From Aspidapion aeneum (Eukaryota; Arthropoda; Insecta; Coleoptera; Brentidae): a DNA stretch of 64,000 nucleotides. The notes below the pieces were generated by a model that saw nothing but the letters and a program-made list of their open reading frames with translations, ran no database searches and was not told the DNA's origin. Made by a program: the position numbers and the translations under genes. The stretch lies in assembly GCA_963576565.1 (NCBI GenBank), contig OY755038.1, forward strand, positions 178,366,438 through 178,430,437, in the 5' to 3' direction. Below, in pieces: positions 54,970-64,000 of the stretch (position 1 is the stretch's first letter; the number at the start of each line of letters is the position of its first letter).

Positions 54970-56430
54970 ACATTCACACTTATTTATTAAGTACACAATG
55001 TTCAATTCTTATTTGACAAAAAAATACAAAACTAAAAATCACTTGTTTAAAAACCTTTATTTTTGTTTTTCTTTTAAATAATTTTAACACATTAGTTTAT
55101 TAAATTATTTAACCAATTATAACTAAGCCCAAAAACTTAGGTAGTTTTATTTCTTCACGTCTATATTTCAGATTCTGTCTGTTGTCTGGGCGTTTGGTAT
55201 AGACATGTAGAAAAAAAGTACTAACTTAGTTTCTTTTGACTTATATCAGTCCCTTAAGAGCACTGCTAACTTATAAGTAACAATTTGATTATACTTATTT
55301 TTTATTAATGAGATCGTTTTATTTTTTTACAAACAAATAAAAACCCGATAAAATTGTTTATGATCGAATCCCCAGCTTACCTGTGATTCACGGGGGTATG
55401 ACGCATTCAAAGGGTGGTACACTTTGAAATAGAAATTTATCGCCTTCAGTGGCGTATCTAGCCCATAGTGGGTTTTTTCAGTTGAAACCTACGCTCTACC
55501 CTCCTTTGTTGAAATTAGCACTGCCTTCGTCAGTTTAGATGAAACATTTTTTTCCGCTCTCTGGTTAAGGTTGATTGTATGTTCCCTTAACTCTAAAACA
55601 ATAAATAGGTATTTTAAGCAAATTTTAAAAAAGCACTAAACAATAATTAGCCAATTGTTTACATTTTATTTGTAATAAGGAATAAAAAAATATATTTCTT
55701 ACATACATTTCGTTGATTTTATAAGGTCGATTTGTTAGCTTAGCACACGTACAAAAACTTTTCTATACTTTTGCTTGTCAGAGAATTTAGAACATTTTTG
55801 GTCGCACCGCGCCATCTGTCTGTATATTTGTTTGACAGGCTTACTACATAACGTAGTAATAGCAAATAGTTGTGGCCTATTAAAATGCGTTGGGTGGCAT
55901 TTGTGGCAGCTTAAAGACGTTGCCGCCATTTTGTGACACTGTAATTAGAATAATAACAATTTGCCAATCTGTGACACAAAAAAACCACTGAATAATTAAA
56001 CAAATATCTGGAAGCAGAACTGTATTTTCCAGCTAGGTAAAACATTGATATGCCCGGTAACATTTATACAGTGGAGGGGAAGGGGGGGTTCAGAAATAAG
56101 AAAATTTTAAGTGCGCCACAGTGTTTAATACCAATGTTTTACAAAGAAGATCTTAAATAAAATACAGTTCAACCCAAACGTTGTAGCCAAACAATGAAAT
56201 TCTACCTACTTCCGAGGCTTCCAGAGTATTTGTGTAATTAGGAATAACCAAAAAAAAATTGACTAATAAGCAGAATAAAATTCTAAAAGATTGAATTAAG
56301 ATGACAAAACTAGAAGCACTTTACAGGTAGATGGACTCCTTTAACAGGTCATAGTGTACCTACATCTGTGTCAGTAGTGTGAGACTCCATTATATAAATG
56401 ATTGAAGAAAAATATACACTTACAAAATCA
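54970..56430. other. Intergenic, no gene recognised; hAT-like end at about 55447
   Basis: CAGTGGCGTATCTAGCCCAT near 55447 resembles a hAT end but has no partner. The minus-strand frame at 55735-55929 lacks family motifs. The rest is AT-rich. Confidence 0.4.
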
Positions 56431-56433
56431 TTC

Positions 56434-56530
56434 CCTCATAGGGGAGATCTGGACCAAATATCTGCTGTCATCATTCTACGTTGGGTAGAATGAGACAGAC
56501 ATCAACCCAGTCCGAGATCTACCCCATGAG
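56434..56530. repeat. Small foldback element (97 bp)
   Basis: CCTCATAGGGGAGATCTGGA at the left pairs with the inverted right end (CCTCATGGGGTAGATCTCGG). The inner arms CATCATTCTAC/GTAGAATGAGA also pair, around GTTGG. It could be a MITE or a hairpin-type transcript. Confidence 0.6.
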
Positions 56531-58770
56531 GTAAATCAATGTAAGGAAACTGCAAAAAATATAACCTCATCTCTCTTTTGTCTCTGCAAAGTTGGTTCAT
56601 TGGATTGTACAAATAACACAAAAATTTAGTTCATCTTGTATATTTTAGTAAAACTACTAATAAAAATACTGGAACATGAAATATGTTATAAAGAAAAAAA
56701 AAGGAAACCAGTTCGGGCCAAAATAGCAAGGCACTTTAAATTCGACAGTAAAATTATCTTAAATAGTAAATACGCCGCAAAATTGTGGGGATGACGTCAT
56801 ACCTTAGATTGCGTTTACAAGAATGCAAAAGTTGTACTTGACAAAAAAAAATTATATGGAAAATTATATGTAAAAAATTATATCTTATGCTTGCTCCTAC
56901 CTTGGTCCTGGATTATTGTATGTTAAATAAGAGGGTGTTTTATTAAACCTGGAAGTGGTGTTCCCCGACACTCCTCACTGCTACTGCTGCTCTTGGTTTG
57001 CCCGCGCCTCCCCTAATGCCCGCTTAGCACATCACGCTAGGGCAGCACATGGTGGTCAAAATGTTGTTGGTTCCTTGCCTTGAGCGTAAAACCCTGTGGA
57101 AAATGAAATGTTTCAGTTTCCTGGAATTCGTCTATTTTGCACGAAGTTCCCCTACACCGAGTAATTTAAATCAAGAACCCCATGTCGACTCAATAAAATA
57201 AAGCAGATTTAAACAGATGAACTAAAATAATCCTAACGTACCTTTCCCAGGGTTACAAGGCTACACCCGGCTTCACACCAGCGTCCAGCACAACTGTCGA
57301 TGGAATGGACAGGGCTGTAGACAAAGGAGAAAAACAATATATAGTTTTTATCCAAAACGTAGTTTTAAAAAAAAATAAAGAAAACTCCAAAGTTCTCCAC
57401 GTCTCTTGTCGAAAAAATACATTTCACACGAAAAACAATTACAATTTGGGAGGCAAATATTGTCTTGAAGAATTCAAAAAATAATAATAAAAAAAAATCG
57501 AACTTATCGCTCTTATTTCCCGTACAAATGGCGTAGGCCGACTTAAATCCCCTTCAAAAGGGTGTGAGCGTCACTTTAGATTCGCCTAAAATAACGACGG
57601 CTCACAGTAAACCGTCTGTGGTATAATCCGCAACTACTGCAGTGCCAATAACCACCAAGAACAATGGCGGCACCAACAGACGGCCACCAGCCCAGCCAAA
57701 ATTCGTTAGGAAAGAGACCAGGCACTTTGTCGAGAACACAAAAATATGAAGTGGCCGGAAACCGTTCGTAGGTCTGGTGGGGCAGTACCAACCTAATTTT
57801 CCCGGTTAAATTCAAATAGGGATGCAAACCTATTTTGCATATATACCATACCGGTATATAGGGGGCAGCATCGACCAAGGGGATATTGAAAATATGTAAA
57901 ACGCGCATTGAGGTGTTGTCGGATCTATTTCCACGGTTGAAATTTTTATAACAAGGACATCGAGACACCCTCCATACATAGACCGAACATCTGCCTACCG
58001 GACCCCTGCCGACATAGCTCAGCCTTGAAACCATCAACTGTAAATTCAATTACTGGAGATCAGAGCATGCAGCAAACCCCGGAATATTCGAACACTCAAC
58101 CAATTCCCATATGAGTAAAGCTATACTAAGTGTAGAATTTAGTTGTATTTTAGTTACAGTTTTCTTCAAAAGTTTCCTTTGCTCTTATCTTATATATGTT
58201 TTCTCTAAGATTCATATGGTTTGACGCCATTTTTGTAAAACATTTCTACATTAATAAAGTTGTTTCTAAACTTGAACCTAAAATACACATTAAACTACTG
58301 CTCAAACCCGGCCTAAGAGTGTTCAGATGTTAAGTTTGCTCCCCACTAGCTAGCCCTACACAACCCTTCAATCCGACTGAGTTAGTTATTAACTTTATTT
58401 AACTATGATTATATATAAATTTATATAATATAAAAAATACGATTTTGTTTATTCTTTTAGTCCTGGTTTTTATTCCTCGATTATCTCCCATTTACAAAAG
58501 TACATAACTCGTATTTATTTTATCTTCTCCTTATCAAATTAATAAAGATATCAAAGTGGGCCAATATCCTCCAAAATAAACATAAGCGAATGGTATGTTC
58601 TCCTAAATGTTTCCTTCCTGTTACTGAAACCATTTGTGATGCGGCAACGCCGCAATTCCCCAGCAGAACAGCTGAACGTCAAAGAAACTCACGAAATTCC
58701 CCAGATAAACAAAACAGTCAAAAGTTTTAATGTGATTTTTCCGAAACCTGTGATCCTAAATTCCAATTAC
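56531..58770. other. Unassigned region downstream of Gypsy-2 (possible 3' UTR/LTR)
   Basis: It is GC-richer from 56940 on. A 157-codon minus-strand frame (57576-58049) has no recognisable family. TGTAGGGCTAGCTAGTGGGG, read on the minus strand from about 58363, could be the start of the 3' LTR of the minus-strand Gypsy element. There is no second copy in the window to prove it. Confidence 0.3.
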
Positions 58771-58879
58771 GATGTCCAGATAATACGGTGTGCGTAGTGT
58801 CCACAGTAATTCGATGGAATGTCTCCTTTATAAGGTAACTTTTTAGACACTATATAACCTCCAAACCTAGCTCTATAAA

Positions 58880-60174
58880 ATACCCTTAAAATACAACGAA
58901 TTTCGGTGCTAACTTCTTCGAGAAAAACTTCGCAGCATCTGACAACACATAATTTTTCTTCCAAACACGCTGACCCACAACAAAGTTGGGTACCCTTGTA
59001 CGCAAATTATACTGAACTACGTTTTTCTCTCCTGCCACCTCTAACCTTTACTTAACATCCGCATAGAGCTTCCGGAAACCTTCGTTCTTACTTTCAGCTG
59101 CAGTTTGTACACCATCTCTTCAGATAACAAAACTGGGTTGGAGTAATCTTTTCCTGACAGATACATATTCCTACCAAAATTAACAAAGAAAGGAGACATC
59201 CTGGTTGTCTCATGGGTTGCAGTACGAATCGCGCAGGCAAGTTTATGTATTTGTTCGTCCCACTTCCTGTGGTTGTCTTTCACATAACAACATAACATGG
59301 TTTTTAACGTACGATTCGTTCTTTCTGTTGGATTTGCTCTGGGGTGATAATACGGATTATACTGAATTTTAACCTGATAACTCTCAGCAAAACGCTTAAA
59401 CTCGTTACTTTTGTACTGAGGGCCATTATCACAAAGTATCAAACGGGGTACTCCGAAGACCATAAATACTTGCTCCTCAAGATGCTTGACAACAGCTTGA
59501 GTAGGAGCTGTTCGCATTGGAAAAACTAAGAAAAACTTACTCAAATAGTCCGTAACGACGAGAATCAAGCAATTACCCTTTGTCGAACGAGGTAGAGGTC
59601 CACATAAATCCGTCGAAATAATTTCCCAAGAACAAGTTGGTTTTGGGTGAGATATCATCTGATCAGATACACCTTGTGTATCACCTTTATGAGCTGCACA
59701 GACAAAGCATTTCTTTACAAAAGTTGCCACGTCCTGGCGCATTTTTGGCCAATAATATTTTTCTGCCAGTCTGTGGAAGGTTTTATACACACCCATATGT
59801 CCTGCGGTAGGAGGATCGTGAGCTTCTCCAATAATTCTACGCCTATGATCTTTGGGGACTACCTCTTTCCAATATTCGTTAGATGGTGAAAGTTGCGGGT
59901 ATTCTTGTTTGACATATTTATACAACTTATTATAAGTGTATCTCCAATTCATAAATTTTAACGGTGATTCTACGACCCTCTTTACCATCTTTTGGTACCA
60001 TCGATCTTTAATTGCTGTTGGAGCGTCTCTGGGCTGCGAAATTGTATCAATCATGGGTACTGCACGAGACATGTCCGGGACAACTAAATCTTTCCCTTTC
60101 CGATGGATAACTTCAAAGTCATATTGCTGCAGTTTTACAGACCAACGAGCAAGTCTTCCACTGGGCTCTTTCAA
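58880..60174 (-). pseudogene. Gypsy-2 integrase (and end of RNase H)
   Basis: The minus-strand frame opens KEPSGRLARWSVKLQQYDFE, the end of RNase H. It then has the His-His-Cys-Cys finger (AHDPPTAGHMGVYK, CFVCAAHKG), catalytic Asp in ISTDLCGPLPRS, Asp in LILCDNGPQYKS and Glu in NPTERTNRTLKT. After a frame break at about 59041 the integrase tail VWKKNYVLSDAAKFFSKK lies in a different frame down to about 58890. The usual P-D-A-L-S-R segment reads PDMSRA, so one or two residues are lost. Confidence 0.88.
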
Positions 60175-60767
60175 GTTATGAAGCCATTAAAATGATCTGT
60201 TATGACCTTAAATGAGATCCCCTCAATATATGGCCGGAGCTTCTCTATCGCCCAAACCAATGCCAAACATTCTCGCTCGGTGGTCGTGTAAACACGTTCT
60301 TGCTTAGTCAAAGATCGACTCAAATAGCAACTGACTTTGTCTCCTTCAGGATAAGGTTGCGTTGAAAATGCTCCTATTCCATATCCTGAGGCGTCTGTTT
60401 GAATGACAAATTCCTTGGTATAATCTGGACATGTAAGAATCGGTGCAGTCACTAAAAGTTCCTTAATCTTAATAAATGCTTTTTCGCAGTCTGGAGTCCA
60501 ATCGAACTTTTGATTTTTCTTAGTTGGAGCTGTAATTGGAGCTATTATCGCTGAAAAATTCTCTATGAAACGTCTATACCAGGAAATTGTACCTACAACT
60601 CTACGAACTTCTCTGACAGTTCTTGGCCTCTGGAGCTCTAACATGGCTTTAATTTTATTAGGGTCAACTCGGATGCCTCGACGGTCCACTACGAATCCTA
60701 AATAAGTCATTTCTGGCCTACATAGTTGGCATTTCTCCCAACTTACCTTTATCTTTGCATTCTGCAA
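60171..60767 (-). pseudogene. Gypsy-2 RT C-terminus and RNase H
   Basis: The frame opens with the RT connection (KVSWEKCQLCRPEMTYLGFV, then VDRRGIRVDP) and the thumb (VREVRRVVGTISWYRRFIEN). RNase H follows with VIQTDASGYGIGAFS, CYLSRSLTKQERVYTTTERE and VITDH. It ends at a stop just where the integrase frame opens (overlap of 4 bases). It is separated from the RT palm by a frame break at about 60770-60824. Confidence 0.88.
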
Positions 60768-60823
60768 TCTTCGTAGGACTTCCTCAAGAATTCTAAGATG
60801 TTCAGAAAAGCTCTGTGTGACAA

Positions 60824-61672
60824 CTACGAGGTCATCGAGGGGTCTAAGTCGTTTCCTATGATGCTATCTATGAGTCTCTGCCAAGTTGCAGGTGCATTAT
60901 GAAGACCAAAAGGTAAACGCTTAAATTGGAAGAGACCTCGTCGACAGATGAATGCTGTTAGTGGCTTCGATGATTCTTCCATTGGTACTTGCCAATAAGC
61001 GCTTTTGATATCTAAAGTTGACAAGTATTTAGCATCTTTCAACTTGTCCAGAGTCTCGGATACGAGTGGTAAAGGATAACTATCACGCGCCGTCACTGAG
61101 TTAAATTTGCGGTAGTCTACACAGAAACGATATTTCTTTGTGTTTTTCTTTTGTACCATTACCACTGGTGTAGCCCATGAACTACTACTCCGTTCTATTA
61201 CATCTAGTTTTAGCATTTCGTCGATTTCATCATCAATAAGTTGTTGAATGACCGGTGAGACCTTATAAGAACGTTGTCTTATCGGTGCTGCATCTGTTGT
61301 AATCTTATGCTCTACCCTGTCTGTACATCCCAGTGAGTCACCCATAATAGTCTTATATTTAACGACCAATTCCTCTAGTCGTTCTGATTCATAAGGTGTA
61401 AGAGTTGTTTGTTGGTCTGATGTTTCTAAAGAACAAATCACATCTTTATTATCGGCAAAGTGCCACTCATTAGTACTTAAGTTCGGTACTATACCCATCG
61501 AAATCCAAAAATCTAATCCTAAAATCAAAGTGTGCGGCAACTCAGGAACGACGACGACCTCTATTAACCTAAATTTATCTTGAACTCGCATAGGAAGCTG
61601 CACTGTCCCAATACTACTCGTGCTTTGTCTTATCAAGTGAAAAACCAAACCTCTCGATGATTGACCAACCAT
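60824..61672 (-). pseudogene. Gypsy-2 protease tail and RT palm, catalytic site damaged
   Basis: The N-terminal part has the second protease block (HTLILGLDFWISMG). RT follows: SSSWATPVVMVQKKNTKKYR, FCVDYRKFNSVTARDSYPLP, LDIKSAYWQVPM and FKRLPFGLHNAPATWQRLID. Right at the Y-x-D-D site the reading frame changes. The bases before the DD codons seem to be deleted, so GNDLDP runs straight into the Asp-Asp codons of another frame. RT is therefore dead in this copy. Confidence 0.88.
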
Positions 61673-61836
61673 GATTCCCTAAAAAGGTACGTGAAGCCCC
61701 GGAATCCAACAAACCTAGTAACTTATTTCCGAGCACATCCACTTCTAAATAAGGTCTCTCATCTTTACGAACATGACTAAAACGTTCGTTAGCCTATCGG
61801 TCGATGCTTGTTCAGGCTGACTCGAAGGTCGACCAC
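61673..61836 (-). pseudogene. Gypsy-2 protease active-site segment
   Basis: It lies between the gag and RT frames. In another frame it reads a LEVDVLGNKLLGLLDSGAS segment, the retropepsin active site, then a TFLGNHG-like stretch leading into the next ORF. At least two frame changes flank it, so the protease is broken. Confidence 0.7.
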
Positions 61837-63624
61837 CTACGAGCGCCTGGGTCCGTTTCCCTGACGATGACAATTTCGACATTCTCTGACTGTTACCCCT
61901 GCTTGACCACACGAATAACACTGCTTACCTCTAGGTAGTGCACACCCGATTGCCATGTGCCCTGTTTGGTTGCATCTATAAACTAAATTTGCCCTACCAG
62001 ATCCAACACCCTGTGGTGGTTGTACATCCCTGTCACTTTCACTAGACTGACCACTAGCTGGTTGCTGTCTATCTCTATCAGCTCTAGCAGCGAAATTGCT
62101 TGCTGGCTGTTGCCTATCTCTGTCAAATCTATCAGCATGATGATTTGAATTCCGTTGGTTAGATGTCGCGGTACTTGATATTTGAATTGCACTGACTGCT
62201 GTTGGAAAATCGTCACTGTCGCTCTCTACGTCAACGTAGGCCAAGTCAGGTTCAATAGATTGGTTTTTCCTAGGTGTAAAATTCTCCTCTTCTAAACCAT
62301 ATCTCTGGTCTATTCTACGACACAGATCCTTTAAATGTGATAGGCTATTGACCCCAATAGCAATCAACCCTTTCTTATAGATGTCCGCAATATTTCTGAA
62401 GACGATAGCTAATTTTGCCTCTTCGGAAACAGGACAGCCAAGTCTTTGGAAATATGTGTTCATGACAGCAATATAGGTCCCTATAGACTCTCCAGGGCCT
62501 TGTTTACGTTTTTGAATTTCCTTCAATAGCTTCTCGCCATATGAAGAAGGAAGATACTCTGCCATGAACCTCTGTTCCAGCTGTTCCCATGTATGGACTT
62601 CTCTTCGAACATCTTTATAAAAAGTATAGGCTGACTTTTCAAAAAGATCAATGCCTGAGTTCAGTAGAACCTTTTTACTAACTCCTCTCGCCTGACTTAA
62701 CTCGTCCACTCTCTCAAAAAATGCGGTGACGGAGATCGTACCCCTCTCGCCTGTAAATTTTAAGTTCCACTTATGCGGAGGTACAGGTGCAACATGATAT
62801 GAAGTACCAGGATCACTTGACATTGATACTGGCGACGAACATGAAAATGGTCGTGACTGAGCAATTGGTGCTATGCTACTTTGGAGGGCAGCTAAACTCA
62901 AAGGAACGGTAGACGGTTGTTGATAATGAAAAGCTGATGCACCGTCATTCTGGATCAGCATTGGGGGTGGTGCTTGTACTGAAGTTTGAGTTGGGTTCGT
63001 TAGCATTTCCATTTGCACTGGAGCAATGACCGACGGTTGGTTCGTAGGCTGTTGAGCTGTTCTTTGTGTGCTCGAGTGCGGTGGTTGCGGGAAATGAGAC
63101 TGGTTAGGTGTGTTGCCAGCATTTGTTGAGTGGTCTGAGCCTCGACCCGTTGAAAGGGTTTCAGATGCTTCATCATCATCTGAGGCAACGCCAACTCTCA
63201 ATAAATCTGTTGCTTGGCTCTGCAACCTCCCAATCAAACTCAAGGTTTCCGCGACCAGTACGCCTTTCGTTTGACTTTCTTCAAAGTTGGACGGATTCAT
63301 GTTGTTAATCCTGGCTAACGCGTGTTCCAACCTTACAGCGATTTTCCTAAACTCTCCCCCTTTACTCATACCAGAGAACTTCTCTACCAGCGGTACCAGA
63401 CTATCAAGCTTCTTCATGCAGCTAAAAGCATCTTGCCCAAATTTAAAGGGATACGGAGGGTATCTCATACTTGCATCAGTCTTTTCTCTTTGTTTGATCA
63501 GTATAAGCTGTTGTTTCATCTCTTCCACCGATCCAATAGCTATGCCTCTCCATGTTAACTCATAGATTAATTCGTCCTTGACTAAGTACCTTATGTCAGA
63601 CAACCGACTTACAGAAACAGCCAT
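61837..63624 (-). CDS. Gypsy-2 gag (595 residues)
   Basis: ATG 63624 opens an uninterrupted frame. N-terminal residues 1-60 are helical (LVKDELIYELTWRGIAIGSV), then a coiled-coil-like stretch, a Gln/Pro/Ser-rich linker (about 165-280), the capsid core (WNLKFTGERGTISVTAFFER near 285, SYGEKLLKEIQKRKQGPGES near 365), and two zinc knuckles near the end. Both knuckles are decayed: the first (VYRCNQTGHMAIGC) lacks its first Cys, and the second (CYSCGQAGVTVREC) has Val where His belongs. Full-length capsid, but RNA binding is probably weak. Confidence 0.85.
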   Translation of the reverse strand: MAVSVSRLSDIRYLVKDELIYELTWRGIAIGSVEEMKQQLILIKQREKTDASMRYPPYPFKFGQDAFSCMKKLDSLVPLVEKFSGMSKGGEFRKIAVRLEHALARINNMNPSNFEESQTKGVLVAETLSLIGRLQSQATDLLRVGVASDDDEASETLSTGRGSDHSTNAGNTPNQSHFPQPPHSSTQRTAQQPTNQPSVIAPVQMEMLTNPTQTSVQAPPPMLIQNDGASAFHYQQPSTVPLSLAALQSSIAPIAQSRPFSCSSPVSMSSDPGTSYHVAPVPPHKWNLKFTGERGTISVTAFFERVDELSQARGVSKKVLLNSGIDLFEKSAYTFYKDVRREVHTWEQLEQRFMAEYLPSSYGEKLLKEIQKRKQGPGESIGTYIAVMNTYFQRLGCPVSEEAKLAIVFRNIADIYKKGLIAIGVNSLSHLKDLCRRIDQRYGLEEENFTPRKNQSIEPDLAYVDVESDSDDFPTAVSAIQISSTATSNQRNSNHHADRFDRDRQQPASNFAARADRDRQQPASGQSSESDRDVQPPQGVGSGRANLVYRCNQTGHMAIGCALPRGKQCYSCGQAGVTVRECRNCHRQGNGPRRS

Positions 63625-64000
63625 GGTGCCTGTTATATAAATTAAAAGTTTAAACTTTAAAACTCTTAATTATACCTCCCAATTAAAAAACTAAACCACG
63701 TAATAACAAACACAAAGTTCACTTTAAATTCACTAGTGAAAATCACGATAGATTTTCTCACAAATGTAGAAAATATAAAACTTAAATACGGGCAGACGCG
63801 AACAAAATCGAAGAACACCGGAGCAGTAAGAAAATAAAATTTATTTGCATTTCAAAATGTAATCATAGTTTATATTAAGTATTTGGACAACCAACTATGA
63901 CGTCCAGCCTTGCAGAGAGCAATAACTACTTAAATCATAAATTAGAATTAACAAGTAGCCATAACAAAAGTAAAAAAAAATAAAAGAGAGACAAGAGCTT
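63625..64000 (-). other. Gypsy-2 leader, possibly reaching the 5' LTR
   Basis: AT-rich sequence upstream (minus strand) of the gag ATG. No primer-binding site or LTR edge could be fixed, as the second LTR copy is not in the window. Confidence 0.4.

Larger units (their letters stand above)
58770..63624 (-). mobile_element. Gypsy LTR retrotransposon 2 (minus strand), internal region
   Basis: Reading leftward: gag, protease, RT, RNase H and integrase, all in expected order with frame breaks between most domains. The 5' LTR must lie right of about 63650, probably beyond the window edge. The 3' LTR was not proven. It belongs to a different lineage from Gypsy-1 but has the same domain plan, including the V-W-x-x-N-x-x-L-S-D-A integrase tail. 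Confidence 0.88.

Noticed and set aside
53490..55470. One large hAT element between the ends at 53511 and 55447
   Set aside because: The two ends point outward from each other's interior in the wrong sense, and the interior is explained by other repeats. No transposase remnant.
57576..58049. 157-codon minus-strand open frame
   Set aside because: No recognisable motif, Cys/Arg-rich composition, and it lies where the 3' UTR/LTR of Gypsy-2 is expected. Most likely chance in a GC-richer stretch.

Overview
The window looks like a piece of an AT-rich insect nuclear genome. A beetle is my best guess, with low confidence. The evidence is a trehalose/sugar-transporter-type host gene with GT-AG introns, and a dense, multi-layered load of animal-type transposable elements: BEL/Pao, Gypsy, Copia and non-LTR retrotransposons, plus Tc1/mariner, hAT and PIF/Harbinger DNA transposons. 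There are no bacterial features.

Layout. 1-10.1 kb: one host gene, a 483-residue Tret1-like sugar transporter in three exons (847-976, 2067-2352, 8924-9959). Its 6.6 kb second intron holds a dead PIF/Harbinger element, two foldback MITEs and copies of dispersed repeats. 11.3-13.7 kb: a foldback MITE next to a 1.9 kb mariner element with about 300 bp terminal inverted repeats and a broken DD34D transposase. 16.2-20.9 kb: a higher-order tandem (satellite-like) array, which reappears inverted at 28.4-29.6 kb. Between the two arrays sits a nearly complete BEL/Pao element (21.1-28.1 kb) with one in-frame stop in integrase and a 430 bp near-perfect palindrome in gag. 31.2-36.8 kb: a minus-strand endonuclease/RT retrotransposon split by a plus-strand jockey-like element. 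37.6-44.1 kb: a very young Gypsy element (834 bp direct repeats with one difference seen) whose reading frames are nonetheless broken, mostly at A-runs. 45-55 kb: Copia, hAT and RNase H fragments, several mariner-type MITEs, and a speculative two-exon micro-gene. 58.9-63.6 kb: a minus-strand Gypsy element that probably runs off the right edge.

The transporter is the only host gene I can support with confidence. The retroelement parts are each described as one element, with gag, protease, RT, RNase H and integrase in the normal order. I did not find a convincing new multi-gene system. The best candidates for follow-up are the gag palindrome, the inverted satellite blocks around the BEL element, the microsatellite grown inside an RNase H coding strand, the subterminal-motif repeats that begin CACTGG/CACAGAG, and the putative 56-residue spliced ORF.
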